Source of the DNA: CALBZE01 sp036381255
GTDB lineage: Bacteria; Gemmatimonadota; Gemmatimonadetes; Longimicrobiales; RSA9
Assembly (NCBI GenBank): GCA_036381255.1
Contig: DASVDG010000114.1
Coordinates: 69,291-133,290 of the forward strand
Length of the DNA: 64,000 bases
Reading direction: 5' to 3'
Below the pieces are notes generated by a model that was not told the DNA's origin, did no database searches, and saw nothing but the letters and a program-made list of their open reading frames with translations. The position numbers and the translations under genes were made by a program. Numbering within the stretch: the first letter of the stretch is position 1; each line of letters starts with the position of its first letter. Shown here in pieces: positions 53,124 through 61,518 of this stretch.

Positions 53124-53152
53124 TTGACAGCTCGCTTGCACCACTTTAGCTT
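53124..53152 (+). promoter_or_regulatory. Sigma-70-type promoter of rpsT
   Basis: Plus strand TTGACA (53124-53129), 17-nt spacer, TAGCTT (53147-53152), about 55 nt before the rpsT start. Confidence 0.7.
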
Positions 53153-53210
53153 ACAAGGCTAGGTGTTTACGGTAACACACGAACCCCGTGAGTGAGCTGG
53201 GGAGGATCGG

Positions 53211-53474
53211 TTGGCGAATTCGAGGAGTGCGGAAAAGCGGATCCGTCAGGCGGAGAAGCGGCGGCTTCACAACCGCGCACAGCGTTCGCGGCTCAAGACC
53301 GCGATCAAGAAGGTCCACGCCGCGACCGAGGCCGGCGATGCCGTGACGGCGTACCGGGAGACCGCGGCGATGCTCGACCGGCTGGCCACCCGCCGGGTGA
53401 TTCACCCGAACAAGGCCGCGCGCAAGAAGTCGCAGCTCGCGAAGAAGGTCCTCGCCCTCGGCGGACAGCCCTGA
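53211..53474 (+). CDS. rpsT: 30S ribosomal protein S20, TTG start
   Basis: 87-residue basic helical r-protein. It begins ANSRSAEKRIRQAEKRRLHNR and contains SRLKTAIKKVHAA near 26-38 and HPNKAARKKSQLAKKV near 65-80. The start is TTG at 53211 behind GGGGAGG with 5 nt spacing. E. coli rpsT also starts with UUG and is autoregulated by S20. A monocistronic unit with its own promoter and terminator. Confidence 0.97.
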   Translation: MANSRSAEKRIRQAEKRRLHNRAQRSRLKTAIKKVHAATEAGDAVTAYRETAAMLDRLATRRVIHPNKAARKKSQLAKKVLALGGQP

Positions 53475-53549
53475 TCGTCTCTTTCGAGGACGGCGTCGCG
53501 GCGGATTCGAGGATGGCGCTCCCGAGGCGCAGCCGGACGAACATGTGAG

Positions 53550-53574
53550 AAACCCGCCTGTACGGCGGGTTTTT
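53550..53574 (+). terminator. Intrinsic terminator of rpsT
   Basis: AAACCCGCC (53550-53558), 5-nt loop, GGCGGGTTT (53564-53572) running into TTTTT (53570-53574). The symmetric A-rich flank is short, so termination of minus-strand transcripts from the HD-domain gene is less likely. Confidence 0.92.
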
Positions 53575-53684
53575 CCGTATCAGCCACCGGACGCGGCCGA
53601 CCGAGCACCGGGCCCCGCCGGGCAGGCGCACGCCGGGGATCCGACGGAGGGGCCTGCACGCCCGCCACCGCCGGATCACAAAAC

Positions 53685-53749
53685 CCCACTCCGTTCCCCT
53701 TCCCGGCCGTCCGGTTCGGAACCGGATCGGAATCGGAACGGGAGGAGTG
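53685..53749. repeat. Imperfect inverted repeat sharing a 20-nt motif with the groEL-thrS repeat
   Basis: GTTCCCCTTCCCGGCCGTCC (53693-53712) matches 16172-16191 at 19 of 20 positions. The flanks form an imperfect hairpin (ACTCCGTTCC... against ...GGAACGGGAGGAGT) with CGGTTC/GAACCG at its centre. It is noncoding, in the gap between rpsT and the HD-domain gene. Confidence 0.55.
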
Positions 53750-53766
53750 CGACGCGAGCCCGGTAC

Positions 53767-55068
53767 TCAGGCCCCGAAGAGGTCCAGCGTATCCGGTGAG
53801 AACTGCGGGATCGAGCGGCGCTCCGCCTCGGCCGGCGAGGGGTCGCTCGGCGCCGGGCCATCCTGCGCGGGCCCCGATGCGACGGCTCCGGCGTCCGCAT
53901 CGCCGGTTTCGGCGTGCGCCGCAGCGACGCCCCGTGGCTCGACGGATGCGGCACTGACGCCCCCCGCCTCGCACGCCTCCGCTTCCGTCGCATCCGTTCC
54001 GGCGGCCTCCGCCCGGACCGGATTCTGCGCCGGGAGGTCGGTCGCTGCGCCCTGCGTTCCCGCGGCGTCCAGGTGGTGCAGGAAGGCGCGGCCGAAGGAC
54101 GGGTCGTAGCCGGTCCACCCCTTCTCGGACGCGGCGACGAGGGCGAGCGCCTGGTGCATCTTGGCGTCGAGGTCGTCGACGTAGTGGAGGAGCAGCGCCT
54201 CGAGCGTCATCGGGACCTTGGGGCTCTGCCACTCGTACTTCCCCTGGTGGCTCGCCACGAGGTGCTGGAGCAGCAGCGCCCGCTGCTCGGTGAGCTCCGG
54301 CACCTCCCGCGCGGCATCCCGCACCATCTGGATCCCGAGCACGATGTGCCCGAGCAGGTTTCCCTCGTCGGTGTACGGGAACCCGCCGGCGATGCCGATC
54401 TCCCGTGTCTTGCCGATGTCGTGGACGAGCGCGCCCGCCACGAGCAGGTCGCGGTCGAGCGCGGCGCCGTAGTGGCGCGCGAGGGCGCTGCACACCCACG
54501 CCACCGAGACGGTGTGTTCGAGGAGCCCGCCGATGTACGCGTGGTGGTTGCGTTTCGCGGCCGGCGCGCGGCGAAACGCGCGCCCCGTCTCGGAGTCGCG
54601 GCCGAGCAGCCGCTCGAGCAACGCGTTCAGCGCAGGGTCCTCGACGGACGCGATCAGCGCGTCCAGCTCGGACTCGAGCCGGTCGAGGTCGTGCTTCGTG
54701 CGGGGCAGGAACAGCTCGAGGTCCTCGGCGGCGACGTCGAGCGGCGCGATCTCTTCGACCTTGAGCTGCCGCTGCCCGCGGAACGACTCGACCCGGCCGC
54801 GCACGCCGACGAAGTCGCCCTCGGCGACGCGGTCGTGCACGCGCTCGGCGTCGTCCCAGACGCGCCCTTCGATCTCGCCGCTGCGGTCGCAGAGCTGGAG
54901 CCGCAGGTACGGCTTGTCGTTCTTGGTCCTGCCGAGCTGCTTGCTCGCCACGCAGTAGCACGCCACCAGCCGCTCGCCCTCGGCGACCTCGTCGAGCGCG
55001 GGCCACGGGAACGCCCCGCCGTCGAGCCACTCCCGCGGCGTGGATTGCGATGCGGCGCCTCCGGCCAC
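53767..55068 (-). CDS. YhaM-like OB-fold/HD-domain 3'-5' exoribonuclease
   Basis: 433 residues from the GTG at 55068. An N-terminal OB fold (LRLQLCDRSGEIEGRVWDDA near 55-74) is followed by an HD domain with LLEHTVSVAWV near 185-195, LLVAGALVHDIGK near 210-222, GHIVLGIQM near 240-248 and HYVDDLDAKMHQ near 300-311. This order is that of Bacillus YhaM. A Glu/Ala/Pro-rich tail of about 95 residues has no known domain and ends PQFSPDTLDLFGA. It lies 4 nt after pyrC. Confidence 0.85.
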   Translation of the reverse strand: MAGGAASQSTPREWLDGGAFPWPALDEVAEGERLVACYCVASKQLGRTKNDKPYLRLQLCDRSGEIEGRVWDDAERVHDRVAEGDFVGVRGRVESFRGQRQLKVEEIAPLDVAAEDLELFLPRTKHDLDRLESELDALIASVEDPALNALLERLLGRDSETGRAFRRAPAAKRNHHAYIGGLLEHTVSVAWVCSALARHYGAALDRDLLVAGALVHDIGKTREIGIAGGFPYTDEGNLLGHIVLGIQMVRDAAREVPELTEQRALLLQHLVASHQGKYEWQSPKVPMTLEALLLHYVDDLDAKMHQALALVAASEKGWTGYDPSFGRAFLHHLDAAGTQGAATDLPAQNPVRAEAAGTDATEAEACEAGGVSAASVEPRGVAAAHAETGDADAGAVASGPAQDGPAPSDPSPAEAERRSIPQFSPDTLDLFGA

Positions 55069-55072
55069 CGGC

Positions 55073-56365
55073 CTACCCCCTTCCGCTCCAGATGATGCGG
55101 CCGCCGACGATCGTGTAGACCGCGCGGCCGCGCAGCGTCCAGCCCGCGAACGGCGTGTTGCGACTCTTCGAGCGGAACGTCTTCGGGTCGACGGTCCACT
55201 CCTCGGCCGGGTCGAAGACGGTCACGTCCGCCGGCGCGCCCGTGCGCAGCGTGCCGCCCGGCAGTCCGAACGCCGCGGCCGGCGCGCAGCTCATGCGCTC
55301 GACGAGCCGCGGCAGGTCGATGACACCCGGCTCGACCAGCTCGGTCACGGCCAGGCCGAGCGCGGTCTCGAGCCCGACGATCCCGAACGGCGCTTCGTCG
55401 AACGCCTGCTCCTTCTCGTCGTAATGGTGCGGCGCGTGATCCGTCGCGATCACGTCGAGCGTGCCATCGGCGACGCCCTCGCGCACCGCATCGCGGTCGA
55501 CCGCCGACCGCAGCGGCGGGTTCATCTTCGCGTCCGTGCGGTACCGGTCGACGGCCTCGTCGGTCAGCGTGAAATGGTGCGGCGTCGCCTCCGCCGTGAC
55601 CGCGATGCCGCGCGCCTTCGCGGCGCGGATCATCTCCACGCCGAGCCGCGTCGAGACGTGCTGGATGTGCAGCCGGCCGCCGGTCAGCTCCGCGAGCATC
55701 AGGTCCCGGGCGATCATGACGTCCTCGGCCGCGTTCGGGATGCCGACCAGCCCGAGCCGCGCCGAAACCAGCCCCTCGTTCATCGAGCCGCCCCGCGAGA
55801 GCGCCCGCTCCTCGCAGTGGCTCGCGACCGGGATGCCGAACGTCTGCGCGTATTCGAGCGCCAGCCGCATGAGCCCGGCGTCGGAGACCGGGCGCCCGTC
55901 GTCGGTGATCGCGACGGCGCCGGCATCGACCATCTCGCCGATCTCCGTGAGCCGCTCGCCCTTCAACCCGACCGACACCGCGCCGACGGGGTAGACCCGG
56001 ACCGCGCCGACGCGGGCGCCCTCCGCCGCAACGAAACCCACGGACGCGGGATCGTCAATGGGCGGATCGGTGTTCGGCATGGCGCAGACGGCCGTGAAAC
56101 CGCCCGCCGCCGCCGCGCGCGCGCCGCTCGCGATCGTCTCCTTGTGCTCGCCGCCCGGCTCGCGCAGGTGCACGTGCACGTCGATGAACCCCGGCGCAAC
56201 GACGAGCCCCGAGACGTCCAGCCTCTCGGTCCCCTCCGGCGGCACGACCTCGCGGTCCACGCCGACGACCGCGCCCTCGGCCAGGAGCACGTCGCGCACC
56301 TCGTCGATGCCCTGGGACGGGTCGATGACCCGGCCGCCCCGCAGCAGGATCGGTTTCGGGCTCAT
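55073..56365 (-). CDS. pyrC: Dihydroorotase
   Basis: Cyclises carbamoyl-aspartate in pyrimidine synthesis. 430 residues, class I type. Zinc ligands DVHVHLREPG near 62-71, CAMPNTDPP near 92-100, HCEERALSRGG near 181-191, HIQHVST near 232-238, and DHAPHHYDEKE near 306-316. The ATG at 56365 overlaps the pyrB stop (ATGA). Class I dihydroorotases can associate with aspartate carbamoyltransferase, here the adjacent product. Confidence 0.97.
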   Translation of the reverse strand: MSPKPILLRGGRVIDPSQGIDEVRDVLLAEGAVVGVDREVVPPEGTERLDVSGLVVAPGFIDVHVHLREPGGEHKETIASGARAAAAGGFTAVCAMPNTDPPIDDPASVGFVAAEGARVGAVRVYPVGAVSVGLKGERLTEIGEMVDAGAVAITDDGRPVSDAGLMRLALEYAQTFGIPVASHCEERALSRGGSMNEGLVSARLGLVGIPNAAEDVMIARDLMLAELTGGRLHIQHVSTRLGVEMIRAAKARGIAVTAEATPHHFTLTDEAVDRYRTDAKMNPPLRSAVDRDAVREGVADGTLDVIATDHAPHHYDEKEQAFDEAPFGIVGLETALGLAVTELVEPGVIDLPRLVERMSCAPAAAFGLPGGTLRTGAPADVTVFDPAEEWTVDPKTFRSKSRNTPFAGWTLRGRAVYTIVGGRIIWSGRG

Positions 56366-57336
56366 TCCCCGCCTCCCCCGCGCTTCGCCGCCTCCGCCGT
56401 CTCCGGCGCGCCGCCCGCCAGGAGATACAGCACCGCCATCCGCACTGCCACGCCGTTCGTCACCTGTTGCAGGATCACCGAGTGGGGCCCGTCCGCCACG
56501 TCGCTGTCGATCTCGACGCCGCGGTTCATCGGCCCCGGGTGCAGGATCAGGAGGTCGCGCGGCGCACGCTCGATGCGCTCCCGCGTCACCCCGAAGATCC
56601 GGTTGTATTCGCGCAGACTCGGGATGTACCCGGCCTGCATCCGTTCGAGCTGGAGCCGCAGCACGTTCAGCACCTCGGCCCACTCGATCGCCTCCTCGAT
56701 GCGCCGGAAGACCCGGACGCCGAGATCCTCGATCGCCGGGGGGAGCAGCGTGCGCGGGCCGCAGACGCCGACCTCCGCGCCCAGCTTCGTCAACCCCCAA
56801 ATGTTCGAGCGCGCGACGCGCGAATGCAGGATGTCCCCCACGATGCAGACCTTCACGCCCTCGATCCGGCCGAGATGATCCCGGATCGTGAGCATGTCGA
56901 GCAGCGCCTGCGTCGGGTGCTCGTGCCGGCCGTCCCCCGCGTTGATCACGTTCGACGGGATCCGGTCCGCCAGGAACTGCGCCGCGCCCGACGCCGAGTG
57001 GCGGATCACGACCATGTCGATCCGCATCGCCTCGAGGTTGCGCGCCGTGTCGACCAGCGTCTCGCCCTTCGACACGCTCGAGCCCGACGCGGCCACGTTG
57101 ACCGTGTCCGCGCTCAGCCGCTTCTCCGCGAACTCGAACGAGATGCGCGTGCGCGTCGACGGCTCGAAGAAGAGGTTGACGATCGTCTTCCCGCGCAGCA
57201 CCGGCACCTTCTTGATCGCCCGCTCGCTGATCTCCTTGAACGGCTCGGCCGTGTCCAGGATCGCGCGGATCTGCCCGGCGGAGAGCGGCTCCAGCCCGAT
57301 CAGGTCCTTCCCGAGGTACGGCGTCGTCGCGATCAC
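56362..57336 (-). CDS. pyrB: Aspartate carbamoyltransferase catalytic subunit
   Basis: Makes N-carbamoyl-L-aspartate. 324 residues from the GTG at 57336 (GTGA with pyrR). Carbamoyl-phosphate loop FFEPSTRTRISFE near 56-68, ASGSSVSKGETL near 82-93, NAGDGRHEHPTQALLDM near 130-146, and LHPGPMNRGVEID near 268-280. No pyrI regulatory gene is nearby, so allosteric control of the E. coli type is unlikely. Confidence 0.98.
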   Translation of the reverse strand: MIATTPYLGKDLIGLEPLSAGQIRAILDTAEPFKEISERAIKKVPVLRGKTIVNLFFEPSTRTRISFEFAEKRLSADTVNVAASGSSVSKGETLVDTARNLEAMRIDMVVIRHSASGAAQFLADRIPSNVINAGDGRHEHPTQALLDMLTIRDHLGRIEGVKVCIVGDILHSRVARSNIWGLTKLGAEVGVCGPRTLLPPAIEDLGVRVFRRIEEAIEWAEVLNVLRLQLERMQAGYIPSLREYNRIFGVTRERIERAPRDLLILHPGPMNRGVEIDSDVADGPHSVILQQVTNGVAVRMAVLYLLAGGAPETAEAAKRGGGGE

Positions 57337-57890
57337 GCGGGCGCCTCCGTCGTCGCCAGCTCGACACCCAGCCGCCCGTCCAGCTCCGGGACCAGCACCT
57401 CGACCCGCTGGCCGGGGAGCACGTCGACCGTCCGGCCCACGATGTCCGGCTGGATCGGCAGCTCGCGCCCGCCCCGGTCGACCAGCACGCACAGGTAGAT
57501 CCGCGCGGGGCGGCCGAAGTCCGCCAGCTCGTCCATCGCCGCGCGCGCCGTGCGCCCCGTGTAGGCGACGTCGTCCACGATCACCAGCGCGCGGTCGTCG
57601 ATCCCGCCCGCCGGCAGCCGCGTCTCGCCGACCACCGGCCGCGGGCCGATCGCCATGAGATCATCGCGGTACAACGTGATGTCCAGCGTGCCGACCGGCG
57701 GACGCGTCCCCTCCGCCCGCTCGATCTCGGCCGCCAGCCGTTCCGCCAGCTGCACGCCGCGCCGGTGAATGCCCAGGAGCGACAGCCCCTGGATACCGTT
57801 GTTCTTCTCGACGATCTCGCGCGCCATCCGGGCCAGCGCGCGCTCGACCGCCTTCTCATCCATCAGCAACTGCCGTTCGGGCTGCGCCAT
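57333..57890 (-). CDS. pyrR: PyrR bifunctional regulator/uracil phosphoribosyltransferase
   Basis: UMP-sensing regulator of pyr operons in many bacteria. 185 residues from the ATG at 57890. GIHRRGVQLAERL near 40-52, TLYRDDL near 72-78, and the PRPP motif ALVIVDDVAYTGRTARAAMD near 101-120. The promoter leaves a leader of only about 30 nt, too short for a Bacillus-type attenuator upstream of pyrR. It may therefore act on translation, on internal sites, or only as an enzyme. Confidence 0.95.
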   Translation of the reverse strand: MAQPERQLLMDEKAVERALARMAREIVEKNNGIQGLSLLGIHRRGVQLAERLAAEIERAEGTRPPVGTLDITLYRDDLMAIGPRPVVGETRLPAGGIDDRALVIVDDVAYTGRTARAAMDELADFGRPARIYLCVLVDRGGRELPIQPDIVGRTVDVLPGQRVEVLVPELDGRLGVELATTEAPA

Positions 57891-57929
57891 ACTCGGGATC
57901 GGTCGGGGTCTCCGGTAGGATCGGCGGCT

Positions 57930-57958
57930 AGGTTACGACCGGCCGCGGACCGTGTCAA
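57930..57958 (-). promoter_or_regulatory. Sigma-70-type promoter of pyrR-pyrB-pyrC
   Basis: Minus strand TTGACA (57953-57958), 17-nt spacer, TAACCT (57930-57935), with a predicted start near 57922. It is one of the best promoter matches in the window. Confidence 0.75.
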
Positions 57959-58047
57959 CACGCCACCGCCGAATTCGCCGCTCACTTTACGCCCCGGTGC
58001 ATGATCATTAACTTTTTCTGAATCGTTACCGTCAGACGGGAGCTCCC

Positions 58048-59730
58048 ATGTCCGTACCGATCGAGCCGGGCTGGCTCAGCCTGCTGCCGCCCCTCGCGGC
58101 CATCGGCCTCGCCTTGCTGTTCCGTGAAGTCGTGATCTCCCTCTTCGCCGGCATCTGGCTCGGCGCCCTGCTGCTCAGCCAGTACAACCCGATCGCCGCG
58201 ACGCTCACGACGGTCGACCGCTTCGCCGTCGGCGCGCTCGCCGACGAGGACCACATCGCGATCATCGTGTTCAGCCTGATGCTCGGCGGGATGGTCGGGG
58301 TGATGAACCGCAACGGCGGCACGCGCGGGATCGTCGAAGCGCTGCGCGGGCTCGCGACGACGCAGCGGCGCGGGCAGTTCCTGACCTGGCTCGCCGGGAT
58401 CATCATTTTCTTCGACGACTACGCGAACACGCTCATCGTCGGGAACACGATGCGGCCGGTCACCGACCGGCTGAAGGTCTCCCGCGAGAAGCTCTCGTAC
58501 ATCGTCGACTCGACGGCGGCGCCGATGGCCGCGATCGCCGTCGTGTCGACGTGGGTCGGCTTCGAGATCACGCTCATCGGCGATGCGCTGAAGAGTGCGG
58601 CCGCGCAGGCGACGGACGCCGCCGTCCGCGCCGATCTCCTCGCGGCGGCGGAGAACCCGTTCAACGTCTTCCTCCACTCGATCCCGTACCTCTTCTACCC
58701 GATCCTGGCGCTCATCTTCGTGCTCCTGATCGTGATCACGGGGCGCGACTTCGGGCCGATGCTGAAGGCCGAGAACCGCGCGTCCGCCGGCGGCGGGCTG
58801 CTCCGGCCGGGCGCGATGCCCGCGGCGGATACGTCCGGCGGGATCATGGAGCCGCCGGACGGCGTCGAACACCGCTGGTACAACGCCGCGATCCCGGTCC
58901 TCTCCGTCATCGTCGTGGCGCTCGTCGGTATCTTCTACACCGGCGCGCAGTCGCTCGGCGCGGGCGACCATTCGATCCGTGAGATCGTCGGTGCCGCCGA
59001 CCCGTTCGACTCGCTGATCTGGGCGTCGCTGACCGGCTCGATCGTCGCGATCGGCCTCACCGTCGCGCAGCGGATCGTGACCGCACAGCAAGCCATCGAG
59101 GCGTGGGTCGGCGGGCTCAAGGCGATGATGCTCGCCATGGTCATCCTCGTCCTCGCCTGGTCGCTCGGCGATGTGACCGAGGCGCTCGGCACCGGGCCGT
59201 ACCTCTCCGCCCTGCTCCAGGATTCGCTGCCGATCCAGCTCCTGCCGGTCCTCGTCTTCCTCGTCGCCGCGCTCATCTCGTTCGCGACCGGCACCTCCTG
59301 GGGCACCATGGCGATCCTCTTCCCCGTCGTCGTCCCGCTCGCCGTCGCCATGGGCGCCGGCATCGGCTTCGGTAGCGGCGACGACTACACGATCCTGCTC
59401 GGCGTCGTCAGCTCCGTCATGGCCGGCTCGATCTTCGGCGACCACTGCTCGCCGATCTCCGACACCACCGTCATGAGCTCCATGGCCTCCGCGTGCGATC
59501 ACGTCGACCACGTGCGCACGCAGCTCCCCTACGCCGTGACCGTCGCGCTCGTCGGCATGGCGCTCGGCGACGTGCCGACGGCGCTGGGACTCAACCCCTT
59601 CGTGGCGCTCGTGCTCGGCATCGCGGTCCTCTACGGGATCCTGCGCGTGTTCGGCAAGCCGTCCGTGGACCCCGGGTACCGGCCCGTGGAGGCGGTGGAG
59701 CCCGCACCCGCGGTGGCGCCGGCGGACTGA
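58048..59730 (+). CDS. nhaC: NhaC-family Na+/H+ antiporter
   Basis: 560-residue inner-membrane antiporter with about 12 hydrophobic segments. Family features: IIIFFDDYANTLIVGNTMRPVTD near 118-140, DSTAAPMAAIAVVSTWVG near 153-170, and IFGDHCSPISDTTVMSSMAS near 465-484. A large loop near 240-280 and a Pro/Ala-rich C-terminal tail. It starts with GGGAG before the ATG and diverges from pyrR. The transported ion (Na+ with H+, or a related organic exchange) is inferred from the family. Confidence 0.88.
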   Translation: MSVPIEPGWLSLLPPLAAIGLALLFREVVISLFAGIWLGALLLSQYNPIAATLTTVDRFAVGALADEDHIAIIVFSLMLGGMVGVMNRNGGTRGIVEALRGLATTQRRGQFLTWLAGIIIFFDDYANTLIVGNTMRPVTDRLKVSREKLSYIVDSTAAPMAAIAVVSTWVGFEITLIGDALKSAAAQATDAAVRADLLAAAENPFNVFLHSIPYLFYPILALIFVLLIVITGRDFGPMLKAENRASAGGGLLRPGAMPAADTSGGIMEPPDGVEHRWYNAAIPVLSVIVVALVGIFYTGAQSLGAGDHSIREIVGAADPFDSLIWASLTGSIVAIGLTVAQRIVTAQQAIEAWVGGLKAMMLAMVILVLAWSLGDVTEALGTGPYLSALLQDSLPIQLLPVLVFLVAALISFATGTSWGTMAILFPVVVPLAVAMGAGIGFGSGDDYTILLGVVSSVMAGSIFGDHCSPISDTTVMSSMASACDHVDHVRTQLPYAVTVALVGMALGDVPTALGLNPFVALVLGIAVLYGILRVFGKPSVDPGYRPVEAVEPAPAVAPAD

Positions 59731-59782
59731 ACCGCGTCGACCGCGGCGGGCGCCGCTCCTCGGAATCGGGGCACGCCCACAC

Positions 59783-59813
59783 GCCGGCCACCGGCCGGGA
59801 ACCGGTGGCCGGC
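59783..59813 (+). terminator. 12-bp stem-loop after nhaC, no T tract
   Basis: GCCGGCCACCGG (59783-59794), 7-nt loop, CCGGTGGCCGGC (59802-59813), 52 nt after the nhaC stop. Lacking a T run, it may be a weak or Rho-assisted terminator. Confidence 0.45.
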
Positions 59814-60020
59814 GCCGCCCAGTGACGCGCCGGCCGAAGCGAAGAGCCGCGGCGAGGGTGTCCGGGCGCGCCGTGCGATCCGGCGAACCCGGCCCTCGTC
59901 GCGGCTCCATCGTGCCGCGGCGCCGCGAATGGTCGACACCTCTCCGCTGCGGCGCCTCGGAGCGGCGACCGGTCGTCGCCGCACTCCGTCGGCACGCGAC
60001 CGGCCCGGCCGGTCGATTTG

Positions 60021-60500
60021 CTAGAAGTGTACGCCGCCGGCCAGCACGAATTGGCCGCCGTCCCGCAGCTCCAGGCGCAGCTCGGCGAAGGGCTTGACCG
60101 GGCCGGTGCCGAACTCCGCGCCGCCGATCGCGTTCAACCCCATCTCGATCTCCGAGTCGTCGCCGAGCTCGCCGAAGTCGAATCCGTAGCGGGCGAGGTT
60201 CAATCCACCGCCGACGTACGGGAAGAACGACGGCGCGCTGGCCGCGGACAACGCGTAGACCGCGTTGGCGTTGAGCTCGAAGTAATCCAGCACATCGGAA
60301 TCGGGGAAGAAGTAGTCGAACGAGCCGACGAACTGCATCGCGTCCCACGGCAGCCCGAGGTAGACGCGGGCGCCGACACCGAGGTCCATGTCGTCGGCGA
60401 AGCTGGCCTGTGCGCCGAACGACGCCTGTGCGCGGGCCTCGCCCGCCGACACGCCGACCATGCCCGCCACCGCGAGCAGCAGCAAGAGCTTCTTCACCAT
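60021..60500 (-). CDS. Outer-membrane beta-barrel protein
   Basis: 159 residues from the ATG at 60500 (GGAGG upstream). A signal peptide (about 1-24, ending GEARA) precedes a series of short amphipathic strands (VYLGLPWDAMQFVGSFDYFF near 46-65, YVGGGLNLARYGFDF near 93-107, FAELRLELRDGGQFVLAGG near 138-156). The chain ends in Phe, the usual BAM recognition residue. The length suits an eight-stranded barrel. A GC-rich palindrome (59997-60015) follows the stop. Function unknown. Confidence 0.8.
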   Translation of the reverse strand: MVKKLLLLLAVAGMVGVSAGEARAQASFGAQASFADDMDLGVGARVYLGLPWDAMQFVGSFDYFFPDSDVLDYFELNANAVYALSAASAPSFFPYVGGGLNLARYGFDFGELGDDSEIEMGLNAIGGAEFGTGPVKPFAELRLELRDGGQFVLAGGVHF

Positions 60501-60747
60501 TGCCTCCACTGAATGGATGGGGTAGTGTCGCCCGCGGCGTCGGCCGCCGGCCCCCTGCCGACGGGCGGCGCGGGCCGATGCGCGAGGCGGGAATCGGGTT
60601 CCGGGGAGATTCATTGCCCGGGTATGATCGCCCGCCGCCGCTCTGGCGTGCGGGCGGGCGAAGTACCCGCGGCGCAATGGGCGCTTAATTAGACGCTGCC
60701 GGGCCGCCGGCGTCAAGCCAGCCGTGCCCGGCCGGTCGAGCGCGTGC

Positions 60748-60960
60748 TCAGCCCACCCCGATCTTCCTGCCGATCCACATGCCGAGCGGTACGGCGAGCG
60801 TCGCCGCGCCCAGCCCGAGCGCGATGCGCCGCGCCGAGAACGTCTCCTTCACGTCGTGGCGGAACTTGAGGATCTTGACGGCCTTCACCGGGTGTTTCAG
60901 CACGAACGTCGCCTTCGGCTTCCTCGCGTATCCGATCGCGTTGACTACGGCTCCGAACAC
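60748..60960 (-). CDS. Small hypothetical membrane protein
   Basis: 70 residues from the GTG at 60960 behind GGAGGCGCC. The first half is basic (YARKPKATFVLKHPVKAVKILKF near 9-31, so slightly hydrophobic and positively charged), and the C-terminal third is one hydrophobic helix (IALGLGAATLAVPLGMWIG near 48-66). No family recognised. It stands alone between the barrel gene and tadA. Confidence 0.6.
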   Translation of the reverse strand: MFGAVVNAIGYARKPKATFVLKHPVKAVKILKFRHDVKETFSARRIALGLGAATLAVPLGMWIGRKIGVG

Positions 60961-61035
60961 GGCGCCTCCTCTCGCGCGGTTGTGGGTGTCGACACGGCCG
61001 GCCACCGCACGTTGCAAGGCGCGTGCGCGCGGCCG

Positions 61036-61509
61036 TCAGCGGCGCGCCCGGAAGAACGCCCTCAGGATCCCGCCGGCTTCCTCCGCCAGCACGCCGCGCG
61101 TCAGCTCCACGCGATGGTTCAGTCGCGGGTCCTGGACCACGCAGGCGAGCGATCCGCACATCCCGGTCTTGGGGTCGGTCGCCGCGTAGACGAGCCGCCG
61201 GATGCGGGCCAGGACCATCGCGCCCGCGCACATCGCGCACGGCTCCAGCGTAACGTAGACCGTCGCATCGAGGAGCGCCCAGCGCCCGGCGCGCTCCGCG
61301 GCGCGCCGGACCGCGACCAGCTCCGCGTGGCCGGTCGGGTCCTCGCCGTGCCGGGTGCGGTTGCGGGCCTCGGCCACCAGGCGGCCGCCGATCACGACCG
61401 CCGCGCCGACCGGCACCTCCTCCTCGACCGCCGCGGCACGCGCCTGCTCGAGCGCCCGCTGCATCCAGAGGGCGTCGTCGGCGCGCGCCGGGCCGAACTC
61501 GCATGTCAC
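61036..61509 (-). CDS. tadA: tRNA-specific adenosine deaminase
   Basis: Deaminates A34 to inosine in tRNA-Arg(ACG). 157 residues. Zinc/catalytic motif GHAELVAVRRAAE near 60-72 (His-Ala-Glu) and YVTLEPCAMCAGAMV near 85-99 (PCxxC), with KTGMCGSL near 113-120. The start is GTG at 61509, 9 nt after the lexA stop, without a strong ribosome-binding site; an internal ATG at residue 16 is possible. Confidence 0.94.
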   Translation of the reverse strand: MTCEFGPARADDALWMQRALEQARAAAVEEEVPVGAAVVIGGRLVAEARNRTRHGEDPTGHAELVAVRRAAERAGRWALLDATVYVTLEPCAMCAGAMVLARIRRLVYAATDPKTGMCGSLACVVQDPRLNHRVELTRGVLAEEAGGILRAFFRARR

Positions 61510-61518
61510 AGGGGAATC

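Noticed and set aside
57891..57960. PyrR-dependent attenuator before pyrR
   Set aside because: The predicted leader is only about 30 nt and contains no terminator or anti-antiterminator.
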